Shown here: piece after piece, positions 1-6,027 of the stretch | How positions within the stretch are numbered: the first letter of the stretch is position 1 | How the letters are laid out: each line of letters opens with the position of its first letter | Assembly (NCBI GenBank): GCA_964404765.1 | Contig: CAYOLL010000271.1 | Span: 1 to 6,450, forward strand | Length of the DNA stretch: 6,450 bases | Source of the DNA: CAYOLL01 sp964404765 [NCBI: uncultured Gemmatimonadota bacterium] | GTDB lineage: Bacteria; 4572-55 | Reading direction: 5' to 3' | Program-made: the position numbers and the translations under genes | Notes under the pieces: generated by a model | Databases searched by the model: none | Seen by the model: only the letters and a program-made list of their open reading frames with translations | What the model was told of the DNA's origin: nothing

Positions 1-594
1 GTCCGCCTGGGGGTGCTGTCCACTTATAACATCTTGCAAAATATCTTTCTGGGTTTTGTTCGGATGAGCACCTTCAGCCTGGTCGGCGCTGTGATTTCCT
101 CAAATGCCGCCGGGTCGCTCTTTGCCGGTTTCATGTCTGTGGCCAACCTGGCCTATTCGTTTTCCTATTCCAGCGGGGCCTGGTTGTATGAAAACGGACT
201 CAACTTTGGAATCTTCAGAACTTTGCAGAGCTCGATTTTTCATCTGCCGGCCGAGGCCGGGTCAGAAATGTCCATCAATTTATTAATCTTTATCGGCTCA
301 ATGGCCTACCTGCTCAGTTTTATGGCCTCGCGAATGCTGCCGGATAAGCGCGAAACACAGTCTACGGACGATTCCACCTATACCTCCGGCCCGGAGAAGC
401 ATAATACTTTAGGTGATTCCTTCCTGGCGAAAGTGAACACTATTGCCGTCATTCTGATGTGGTTTAGTTTTGGCTATCTGGCCTTCGAGTTGAATTTTGA
501 CAAAATCGCATCTGTTTTGTTCGCCTTTTTTGGCATAGCCTTTGTTCGCAAAGTGTTTTTGGATTGGTCGTATACCCGACAGCAGAGCGCATAA
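1..594 (+). CDS. C-terminal part of an MFS-type membrane transporter (5'-truncated by the window edge)
   Basis: The reading frame is open from base 1, so the true start lies upstream; 197 codons are visible. GTG at 13 has no convincing ribosome binding site and is probably internal. Counting from base 1, hydrophobic segments lie near residues 9-33, 37-62, 91-112, 144-163 and 167-183. The stretch around residues 35-65, with an Ala/Gly-rich start leading to 'LFAGFMSVANLAYSFSYSSGAWLYE', resembles the penultimate helices of major facilitator proteins, especially the BT1/folate-biopterin-like group. A charged cytosolic-type loop (residues 113-143) separates the last two helices from the rest, so the C-terminus is longer than in a plain 12-helix MFS protein. 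The family call is from recognised pattern only; substrate is unknown. A strong terminator follows 30 bases after the stop, so this gene ends its transcription unit. Confidence 0.65.
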   Translation, partial: VRLGVLSTYNILQNIFLGFVRMSTFSLVGAVISSNAAGSLFAGFMSVANLAYSFSYSSGAWLYENGLNFGIFRTLQSSIFHLPAEAGSEMSINLLIFIGSMAYLLSFMASRMLPDKRETQSTDDSTYTSGPEKHNTLGDSFLAKVNTIAVILMWFSFGYLAFELNFDKIASVLFAFFGIAFVRKVFLDWSYTRQQSA

Positions 595-624
595 CAACTT
601 TGCAGTCAATTCAAATTTCGGCAC

Positions 625-670
625 AAAAAAATACCCGCGTTCCTTAGTTTAGGAAAGCGGGTATTTTTTT
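625..670. terminator. Strong bidirectional intrinsic terminator
   Basis: An 8-bp perfect stem (631-638 with 657-664, ATACCCGC/GCGGGTAT) continues past one G/A mismatch into a 5-bp stem (640-644 with 651-655, TTCCT/AGGAA) and a 6-base loop. A run of seven A (625-631) precedes it and seven T (664-670) follow, so it should work on both strands. On the plus strand it ends the transporter unit. On the minus strand it could stop transcripts that read through from the receiver-kinase gene. Confidence 0.92.
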
Positions 671-700
671 GGTCGGACAGCGCTTAAATTTTTAATATTC

Positions 701-718
701 ACAGGACTTGGAAGGTTA
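701..718 (+). repeat. Left terminal inverted repeat of the fold-back element
   Basis: ACAGGACTTGGAAGGTTA is an exact 18-base reverse complement of 990-1007. With AATATT one base outside it and AGCGCTT further out, it marks the left arm end. Confidence 0.85.
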
Positions 719-748
719 TTGCGCAAATCGGAAAATCGGGCAGCGTTC

Positions 749-763
749 GACCCCAGCGGGGTC
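749..763. other. Small GC-rich hairpin inside the left arm
   Basis: GACCCC (749-754) pairs perfectly with GGGGTC (758-763) around the loop AGC. No T-tract follows on either strand, so it is not a terminator. It lies where the right arm carries the degenerate third copy of the repeat core, so the two arms have diverged here. Confidence 0.6.
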
Positions 764-767
764 AAAT

Positions 768-825
768 GTTTATAGCAAAAGTTATCCCAATTCTTAATTG
801 AACTAAACCGCGTAGCGGTGATATG
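768..825 (-). repeat. Inverted, diverged copy of the 55-bp unit
   Basis: Read on the minus strand this matches the tandem units at 841-950: the 15-base core at 806-820 is an exact reverse complement of 846-860 and 901-915. GTTTATAG at 768-775 is the reverse complement of the unit's CTATAAAC, at nearly the right distance. The ~24 bases between these anchors are only partly conserved. The core pair 806-820/846-860 could form a 15-bp stem with a 25-base loop. Confidence 0.7.
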
Positions 826-840
826 TGCCTTTATCCGGAA

Positions 841-985
841 CATGCCACCGCTACGCGGTTGAAACGAAGGATCGGATGGCCGCTTTTTCTATAAACATGC
901 CACCGCTACGCGGTTGAAACGAAGGATCGGGTGGCCATTTTTTCTATAAACATGCGCAGTGGCGCCGCTAACGCGGTTTGGAAAC
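841..985 (+). repeat. Tandem repeat: two 55-bp units plus a degenerate partial third
   Basis: Units 841-895 and 896-950 agree at 52 of 55 positions; the three differences are all transitions. A third unit starts at 951 with CATGC and keeps a diverged core (about 962-978) and a GGAAAC end, then stops matching. Each core holds the small hairpin ACCGC-TAC-GCGGT. The near-identity of units 1 and 2 suggests a recent duplication relative to the diverged third and the inverted copy. Confidence 0.9.
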
Positions 986-989
986 AACT

Positions 990-1007
990 TAACCTTCCAA
1001 GTCCTGT
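990..1007 (-). repeat. Right terminal inverted repeat of the fold-back element
   Basis: Exact reverse complement of 701-718. It is followed directly by AATATT (1008-1013) and then AGCGCTT (1016-1022). The element ends only about 40 bases from the stop of the receiver-kinase gene, so it probably lies in that gene's 3' untranslated region when transcripts read through. Confidence 0.85.
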
Positions 1008-1061
1008 AATATTGAAGCGCTTAAAAATAAAAAAAGATGCCTTACCTGTGATTGTCCGGCG

Positions 1062-2411
1062 TCATTTATGCTCTATGTTTTTCGAGCCTGCAGCCTGGGG
1101 AAATTCGACAAAAAATGATGAGCCCTGATCTTTACCGGGGCTTTCGGCCCAGACTTGGCCACCCATCGCGTCAACCAGATTTTTGACAATGGACAAACCT
1201 AACCCGGTGGAATGCTCGCCAGCGGTTGGGATTGCGCTAAGCCGCGTAAATTTGCCGAACAAATGCGTCTTGTCATTTTCGGTCAGACCCTGACCTTCGT
1301 CGCGAATCTCACAGCGGACAAAATCTGTGGCGCTTTCGGCGGCATGACGACACGTCAAGGAAACCCAAATTTTCTTATCCGGCGGCGAAAATTTAAGCGC
1401 ATTTGAGATCAAGTTATCAAAAACCTGTTCCAGCGCGTGGGCATCCGCTTTTATCCAGCAGAACGTGTTCGGCAGCGTTTGCTGAATAAAAATGGATTTT
1501 TCTGCGGCGGCTTTTTCATAACGCATAATAACATCACTGACTTTAAAGCGCAGATCAAACACGGTTAGATTGAAAATTTGCCGGCCCGATTCCAGACGGT
1601 TTATATCCAACAGGTTTTCAATCAACATGAACATGCGGTCACAACTGCCAATAATCAACCGGAAAAAATTCTGCGCCTCGCCGGCAATAAAATCTTCCGG
1701 GCCGTAATCAACAGCTGCCATAGCTAAGCTGCGAATGCCGGTCAGAGGGTTTTTTAGATCATGCGAGACGATGCCAAGAAACTGGTTTTTTTCGTCATTT
1801 AGCCGCTTAAGTTCTTCGTTGCGGCTCTGCAGTTCCCGTGTTCGCTCCTGAACTTGTTCTTCTAATGTTTGGCGATAATGCTCGATCGTCATGAGTGCGG
1901 CATACGTCCGCAGTCCAGTCATTACGATCGTGTAGAGCTTATCGGCGGTTAGCTCGACTTTGGTCGTATAGTCATCAATTTGGTAGGATTGAATGACCTG
2001 ACGTTCCGGCGCCAGACCGGGTTGGCCTGTGCGCAACACAATCCGCACAAACGGATTCGCCAGGTCTTCGCGAATAATGTGCACCAGATCAAGACCTGCC
2101 TGATGCGTCTCCATGACCACGTCCAAAAGAATAATGGCCACATCCGTTTCACGCTTTAAGAGCGCGCGAGCTTCTTCAGCGCTGTAACCATCAATCAAAG
2201 CAATCGTTTTGCCATCAAACGTCAATTGATCTAATACCAAATGGGTGACGCTGTGCACATCCGGATCGTCGTCCACGATCATCACTTTCCAGCCGCCATT
2301 GGCACGCTGATTTTGCATCGCAGTCCGCGCTTCGAGTGTAAAATCCTTCCGACCGGAAATTTGGCGCGTTTTTTTAGCAAGGAACAACGTATCTTTTTCT
2401 TGTAAATCCAT
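1062..2411 (-). CDS. Receiver domain-histidine kinase fusion, soluble (449 aa)
   Basis: A signal-transduction protein with the receiver first and the kinase last. Residues ~41-170 form a receiver domain: acidic cluster D47-D49, phospho-acceptor D97 in 'LLDVV', T128 and K151. The wording 'WKVMIVDDDPDVHSVT' and 'RIVLRTGQPGLAPERQVI' matches the receiver type usually joined to DUF3369 domains. DUF3369 and HD-GYP are absent here. A coiled coil (~176-209) leads to a dimerisation domain with H217 in 'SHDLKNPL'. The ATPase lobe follows, with N333/N337, D371-G373-G375, F385/F388 and G403-G405. All key residues for autophosphorylation and receiver phosphorylation are present. There is no signal peptide or membrane helix, so it is cytosolic and probably gets its input through the receiver or a partner. 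ATG at 2411 is chosen; purine-rich but weak ribosome-binding sequence lies upstream. It shares a strand with menA, 169 bases downstream of it, so co-transcription is possible but unproven. Confidence 0.92.
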   Translation of the reverse strand: MDLQEKDTLFLAKKTRQISGRKDFTLEARTAMQNQRANGGWKVMIVDDDPDVHSVTHLVLDQLTFDGKTIALIDGYSAEEARALLKRETDVAIILLDVVMETHQAGLDLVHIIREDLANPFVRIVLRTGQPGLAPERQVIQSYQIDDYTTKVELTADKLYTIVMTGLRTYAALMTIEHYRQTLEEQVQERTRELQSRNEELKRLNDEKNQFLGIVSHDLKNPLTGIRSLAMAAVDYGPEDFIAGEAQNFFRLIIGSCDRMFMLIENLLDINRLESGRQIFNLTVFDLRFKVSDVIMRYEKAAAEKSIFIQQTLPNTFCWIKADAHALEQVFDNLISNALKFSPPDKKIWVSLTCRHAAESATDFVRCEIRDEGQGLTENDKTHLFGKFTRLSAIPTAGEHSTGLGLSIVKNLVDAMGGQVWAESPGKDQGSSFFVEFPQAAGSKNIEHK

Positions 2412-2580
2412 TAAACCATCCGATCCTTGTTTTTAGTACTCCGAACCAAATGACAAATTTATCATGCAGCCATTCTGAAAGAATCTAATTCAAAACCAGC
2501 AGCTGCGCCATTGGAAAAAAGATTCATACAGAATGACAGCGATCACAAATAGAAAGTTTGCCGCTTGGAAAGCGAATAGA

Positions 2581-3489
2581 TCAACTGTCGAAGATCCAGC
2601 CGATGGAAAATAAAAGGCTATATAATAGAAGAAACAGGCCGGTTTGCGCCAAGATTTTATTTAAAGTCGGCCCGTCGGTTTGATTAAAAACTACTTTTAT
2701 TTTGGGGACGACAAAATACAGTAAAAAAATCGGCGCACCGGCATAAAATCGCGCTTGAATAAGCTGCGTCAAAAAAATGGGGGTCAAGCCCCCCAACAGA
2801 AGGCAGGCGGTGTACTGATAGCAAGCGTACTGCCGGCCAAACCGTACCGCTACGGTTCTTTTGCCGGCGCGCTTATCGCCTTCATAATCGCGAATGTTGT
2901 TGACCGTTAAGATGGCCGTAGATAAAAGGCCCGGCCCCAGTCCGGCAAAAATGGCTTCCCAACTCAAGTGCAGGGTTTGGACATAATACGTTCCGCCTAC
3001 TGCTACCGGCCCAAAAAACAGCAGCACAAAAATATCGGCAATCCCAAGATAGGACAGCGGATACGGCCCACCGGTGTACAGAAAACCAAACAACAATGAA
3101 AGCAAACCGATAACGACAATCGGCCAGCCTGCCTGCCAAACCAAATAAATCCCGACTAAAAATGCCAGTCCAAATGTGAAACCAACCGCGAGCCGCATTG
3201 CGGCAGGAGTTACCAAACCGGCTTGCGTCACGCGCACAGGGCCTAAACGCTCACCTTGATCCGCGCCCTTTTTAAAATCATAATAATCATTAACAAAATT
3301 CGTGCCAATTTGAATCAGTAACGCGCCCACTAACGCGGCCAGAGCCGGACCGATCTGAAATCCGGCATCCGCATAGGCCATGGCCCAGCCGATAATGACC
3401 GGCGAAGCCGCGGCGGGCAACGTCTTGGGCCGACTGGCTGTCAGCCAAATTTTTCCAAATGACCACGACTTTAACTCGGATTGCGTCAT
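2581..3489 (-). CDS. menA: 1,4-dihydroxy-2-naphthoate polyprenyltransferase (UbiA family)
   Basis: An integral membrane enzyme that attaches the polyprenyl tail to 1,4-dihydroxy-2-naphthoate with loss of CO2, giving demethylmenaquinone. The 302-residue length is normal for MenA. The first Asp-rich motif is 'NDYYDFKKGAD' (N67, D68, D71, D77) and the second is 'NNIRDYEGDKRAGKRT' (N197, N198, D201, D205, with K206/R207/R211). Together they bind Mg-diphosphate of the prenyl donor. The N-terminal 'TASRPKTLPAAASPVIIG' is also typical of MenA rather than UbiA proper. About eight to nine hydrophobic helices are visible from residue 25 onward. ATG at 3489 is the natural start, with AAAGG about ten bases upstream. 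AT-rich -10-like hexamers (TATAAA, minus strand, 3507-3502 and 3550-3545) lie upstream but lack a good -35. No other men gene is in the window. It is divergent from the sensor gene at 3767. Confidence 0.93.
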   Translation of the reverse strand: MTQSELKSWSFGKIWLTASRPKTLPAAASPVIIGWAMAYADAGFQIGPALAALVGALLIQIGTNFVNDYYDFKKGADQGERLGPVRVTQAGLVTPAAMRLAVGFTFGLAFLVGIYLVWQAGWPIVVIGLLSLLFGFLYTGGPYPLSYLGIADIFVLLFFGPVAVGGTYYVQTLHLSWEAIFAGLGPGLLSTAILTVNNIRDYEGDKRAGKRTVAVRFGRQYACYQYTACLLLGGLTPIFLTQLIQARFYAGAPIFLLYFVVPKIKVVFNQTDGPTLNKILAQTGLFLLLYSLLFSIGWIFDS

Positions 3490-3531
3490 TAAACGTGCCT
3501 TTTTATAATGCCAAACTTTTGGGGAAACTTA

Positions 3532-3547
3532 GTGCTTTTGTGCTTTT
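3532..3547. repeat. 8-bp tandem repeat upstream of menA
   Basis: GTGCTTTT occurs twice head to tail. A similar string, GTGCC followed by T-rich TATAA, recurs at 3495-3508 and matches the second copy's continuation into TATAA (3540-3551). It lies in the menA upstream region, where a promoter or regulator site is expected. No known site is recognised. Confidence 0.45.
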
Positions 3548-3550
3548 ATA

Positions 3551-3648
3551 ACAAGTCCTGTGTTGTTCAAAGATGAAAATAATATCTGTCGGACACAATT
3601 TCCAGGCATAAATCAGCCTTAAATTTTTCAGTGTCGGACAAGTCCTGT
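3551..3648. repeat. Divergent intergenic region with repeated short motifs shared with the fold-back element
   Basis: ACAAGTCCTGT occurs at 3551-3561 and 3638-3648 in the same orientation. Its 10-base core CAAGTCCTGT is also the outer end of the fold-back repeat (998-1007, inverted at 701-710). TGTCGGACA occurs at 3587-3595 and 3632-3640. CAGC-CTTAAATTTTT at 3614-3628 matches 678-693 except for one missing base. This could be a decayed relic of the same element family, or a set of protein-binding sites between menA and the sensor gene. No reading frame here is convincing. Confidence 0.5.
3632..3648. promoter_or_regulatory. Possible operator-like palindrome
   Basis: GGAC-AA-GTCC (3636-3645) is a short inverted repeat inside TGTCGGACAAGTCCTGT. 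It lies about 43 bases upstream of the sensor promoter -35, a distance at which activators often bind. It is not matched to any known regulator; it may only be part of the repeated motif. Confidence 0.25.
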
Positions 3649-3690
3649 CTTTGTGTTATGAAAAACGCAGGATTGAATCGGAAAATTTGT

Positions 3691-3719
3691 TTGACAAAAG
3701 CAGGTAATAAAGCTATAAT
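3691..3719 (+). promoter_or_regulatory. Perfect-consensus sigma-70-type promoter for the sensor gene
   Basis: TTGACA (3691-3696) and TATAAT (3714-3719) are separated by exactly 17 bases, with AT-rich sequence upstream. Transcription would start near 3725-3728, giving a leader of about 40 bases before the GTG at 3767. All twelve hexamer bases match the housekeeping consensus, which implies strong expression unless repressed. Confidence 0.85.
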
Positions 3720-3766
3720 TCCTACATAGTATTGCAACCTCTTTTTTATGGGATTAGGCGACTTCC

Positions 3767-5734
3767 GTGAGTATATACCCAAATTTTAGTCTGGCGCGTC
3801 AGATTAAGTCCAAAAAAGCACGTATGGTGCTTAGCCGTTCGGCTTTGGCTCTGGGCGTGGAGATCGTCGTTTTTGATCAGCAGGGTCATGTTTTTATGAC
3901 GCAGCCCGATGGATCCGTCGATACTTCTGCGCTTAATCCTGTTGCTGTCGCCCGTGTCGGACAGTTCAACGCCAACGATGGCCAACCCATTTTTGAAGAT
4001 GGCGGCTGCTGGGCGCCGGTTTTGACACGTCAAGGCGCGGTGGGTACGGTTTTTTGCCGAAATTTTAAAATCGGCGATGCCCAAATGCAGCAGAATCAAA
4101 CGCAGATGGTTTCGGAAGCCATTAGCTATATGCTGGATGAAGAGTTTCGTTTGAAAGACCTTAGCTCGCAGCTTATCGACACTTATGAAGAGCTTAACCT
4201 GCTGTATGAAATCGGGCGAACCGTCAGCTCGATCCGCGATATTGCTAAAGTCAAAGAAAAAATTGTTTCCGAATCCGTTGAGATTATCAACGCAAGAAAC
4301 GGTTTTTTAATCATCGAAGATGAAAAAAGCGGGCTGTACCAAATTGCCAATATCTATGACGATAGCATTCTGGACGCCGCCGGGGTGGACATGGCGCTGG
4401 CCGTGGACATTCACAAAGACATCATTCATCAAGTGTTGACGGATGGAGAGTCAAAAATTGTTTTGGATCAACCCAGCGCGATTTTTTTCCAAAATTCAGA
4501 CAAAACTATTGTCATTCAATCCGCTTTGTGCGCCCCTTTACAAACCTCGTCCCAAATTATCGGTGTTTTACTGCTCATCAACAAAGACGGCGACGAAATC
4601 TTTACAACCGGTGACCGCAAATTATTGACGGCCATGGCCTCGCAGGCCGCTCAGTCTATCGAGAATGCGACCCTGTTTCAAAAGCTGGAATATGAAAAAA
4701 ACATGGTCGAACGAATTATCGAAACGACCGCCGACGGTATTATTGTCGCCACGGACAGCGGTGAGATCACTCGTTTTAATCAAGAGGCGCGCTATATTTT
4801 TGGCTTTACTGAAAATCGTATTCCCACCAAGGAAGATATTGCAAAAAACTCGCGCTTATCTTTAATGATGAAAAAAATAAGCACTCGCAAAGACAACTCC
4901 GGTGTGTTTGAAATGATCATCATGAAGCCGCTCAAACTTTTCCTGTCGATTCATACTAATCCGCTTTTCGATCCCGCTCAAAAATCGTTCGGATTGGTTG
5001 CCTCGATCCGCAATTTGACGGATGTTAAAAAAGCCGAGCGGGAAAAGCGGGAAGTTGTGTCGCTGCTGGCCCAAAAACTGCCGACACTTTCGGAAGAAAT
5101 TGTGTCGCTGGTGATTCACGAACCGCGCAAGGCCGCAGCCGACTCACATAAAGACGGCATCATTAAAGCCGATCAACTGGGGACGCTGGCGGTTGATCTG
5201 GATCGGCGCATTACCCGCTTGCGACGCTTTTTGCAGATTATTGCCGGGCCGCTGCGCATCGAACGGGTCGAAACGCCGGTCAGTGAGTTGATTAAGACCA
5301 TGGTGGACAACTTTCAAGCCGCAGCGCCTAACAAAGCGACATTTGATGTCCAGGTGGCCGATAATGTCGGCGTTCTTAAAATTGACAAAGATCATTTTGG
5401 TGAATTCATTGAAATTTTGATCGAGAATGTTTACGATCATGCCGGCGAAGATGTGAGCGTGTCCATTAAACTATGGCGGGAAAAAGAATATCTGCTGGGT
5501 GAATTTTCCGATAATGGTAAAGGTGTTTCCGATTACCTGCAATCCCTACTATTTGAACCAACCATTCAACTCGTTGAACACGAGGAACTGCGTCTGGACG
5601 AAATTGGCTTGGGTCTGCCATACGGCAAGCACGTTGTGGACGGTCACGGCGGCGATATTTCCATCAGCAAGAGCAGCGCCGATGGCCGCGGCTGTGTGGT
5701 AAAATTCAGAATCCACATTGGCAGCCAGGAATAG
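3767..5734 (+). CDS. Cytosolic GAF-PAS sensor with histidine-kinase-like C-terminus lacking the canonical H-box histidine (655 aa)
   Basis: Residues 1-~115 form an unrecognised N-terminal domain that looks GAF-like (Cys at 81 and 97). A coiled-coil linker (~124-148, 'TYEELNLLYEIGRTVSS') leads to a GAF domain (~150-302, with 'CAPLQTSSQIIGVLLLINK'). A PAS domain follows (~312-418, 'IIETTADGIIVATDSGEITRFN'). The dimerisation region starts at ~422. In it, 'EREKREVVSLLAQKLPTL' lines up with the usual 'REFLSLVSHELRTPL', placing Q436 where the phospho-acceptor histidine should be. H451 in 'VIHEPRK' is the only nearby substitute. The ATPase lobe looks complete: E549/E553/N554, D582-G584-G586, F596, G614-G616 and G640-G642. 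There is no signal peptide or membrane helix. It may be a pseudokinase, a kinase using another residue, or an ATP-binding scaffold. The GTG start has only a weak upstream TAGGCG; ATG at 3824 (residue 20) is an alternative. It has its own promoter and is monocistronic. Confidence 0.85.
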   Translation: MSIYPNFSLARQIKSKKARMVLSRSALALGVEIVVFDQQGHVFMTQPDGSVDTSALNPVAVARVGQFNANDGQPIFEDGGCWAPVLTRQGAVGTVFCRNFKIGDAQMQQNQTQMVSEAISYMLDEEFRLKDLSSQLIDTYEELNLLYEIGRTVSSIRDIAKVKEKIVSESVEIINARNGFLIIEDEKSGLYQIANIYDDSILDAAGVDMALAVDIHKDIIHQVLTDGESKIVLDQPSAIFFQNSDKTIVIQSALCAPLQTSSQIIGVLLLINKDGDEIFTTGDRKLLTAMASQAAQSIENATLFQKLEYEKNMVERIIETTADGIIVATDSGEITRFNQEARYIFGFTENRIPTKEDIAKNSRLSLMMKKISTRKDNSGVFEMIIMKPLKLFLSIHTNPLFDPAQKSFGLVASIRNLTDVKKAEREKREVVSLLAQKLPTLSEEIVSLVIHEPRKAAADSHKDGIIKADQLGTLAVDLDRRITRLRRFLQIIAGPLRIERVETPVSELIKTMVDNFQAAAPNKATFDVQVADNVGVLKIDKDHFGEFIEILIENVYDHAGEDVSVSIKLWREKEYLLGEFSDNGKGVSDYLQSLLFEPTIQLVEHEELRLDEIGLGLPYGKHVVDGHGGDISISKSSADGRGCVVKFRIHIGSQE

Positions 5735-5918
5735 CCTTCTAATTGCGCAGCGCACATTAGCAAATCTTCATTTATTGTTATTATGAATTCAGTATACGTG
5801 GCTCACAGGCAAATTGAAATCTGCGATTCCAGGCTGAAAACTACCACATGGTTTCATTTCAAATTCAATGACAGCCGAACCGAGACGAAACCCTTAACTT
5901 TGCTTGAGCAAAAGCCGA

Positions 5919-5954
5919 AATCAGACCTTGTGACGAATGTTGCAAGGTCTGATT
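5919..5954 (+). terminator. Intrinsic terminator with a 12-bp perfect stem
   Basis: AATCAGACCTTG (5919-5930) pairs perfectly with CAAGGTCTGATT (5943-5954) around a 12-base loop; CTTTTG follows. The T-run is short, so termination may be partial. It lies 184 bases after the sensor stop. I see no supported gene between 5735 and 5918, which is either a long 3' untranslated region or an unrecognised small RNA ending at this hairpin. The A-run on the other side is weak, so it favours the plus strand. Confidence 0.75.
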
Positions 5955-6010
5955 CTTTTGTGGCAGTATGAAACGATGAGCACAATTGTTGGCCTGTAAT
6001 TTTACAGAAG

Positions 6011-6018
6011 AAGAAAGG
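6011..6018 (+). promoter_or_regulatory. Ribosome binding site that sets the lipoprotein start
   Basis: AAGAAAGG ends nine bases before ATG at 6028. It supports that ATG over the in-frame TTG at 5986, which would place polar, charged residues in front of the signal peptide. Confidence 0.7.
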
Positions 6019-6027
6019 TTAAAACGT

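Larger units (their letters stand above)
679..1022. repeat. Fold-back (MITE-like) non-coding element
   Basis: Most of the 467-base gap between the transporter and the receiver-kinase gene is one inverted structure. Both ends carry an 18-bp perfect inverted repeat (701-718 and 990-1007). Outside it lie AATATT (694-699; 1008-1013) and AGCGCTT (679-685; 1016-1022), the left side having eight bases more between them. Inside, a ~55-bp unit occurs inverted on the left (768-825) and direct on the right (841-895 and 896-950, with a degenerate third start at 951-985). The two halves are therefore mirror images about ~833. No supported reading frame or transposase lies within. AATATT sits directly outside the 18-bp repeats on both sides and could be a target duplication, but it is itself a palindrome, so this is ambiguous. 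A non-autonomous mobile repeat is the best guess; a structured RNA or binding-site array is the alternative. Confidence 0.7.

Noticed and set aside
841-985. CRISPR-like pattern: hairpin core ending in GAAAC repeated every 55 bases
   Set aside because: The would-be spacers are almost identical between units (3 differences over the whole 55 bp), and an inverted copy lies next door. It is a tandem repeat, and no cas gene is present.
1023-1061. Terminator for the receiver-kinase gene
   Set aside because: A T-rich run follows the stop on the minus strand, but only a three-base GCC/GGC stem precedes it. Termination may instead rely on the fold-back element or the terminator at 625-670.
649-1128. 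Short open frames across the fold-back element (649-843 minus, 931-1128 plus)
   Set aside because: They run through repeat units and inverted repeats, lack ribosome binding sites and give no recognisable protein. The second also enters the end of the receiver-kinase gene.
2562-2574. CGCTT-GGA-AAGCG hairpin just after the menA stop
   Set aside because: Five-base stem with no T-run on the minus strand; not enough for a terminator. The 2412-2580 gap shows no other clear signal.
3746-4099. 117-codon minus-strand frame opposite the sensor N-terminus
   Set aside because: It lies antisense to a well-supported gene and covers its promoter-proximal start. The protein is not family-like, and no ribosome binding site was seen.
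5783-5971. 62-codon plus-strand frame after the sensor gene
   Set aside because: It reads straight through both arms of the terminator hairpin and has no clear ribosome binding site or recognisable product.
5986-6027. TTG at 5986 as the lipoprotein start
   Set aside because: It would add a charged segment before the signal peptide. ATG at 6028 has a well-spaced AAGAAAGG.
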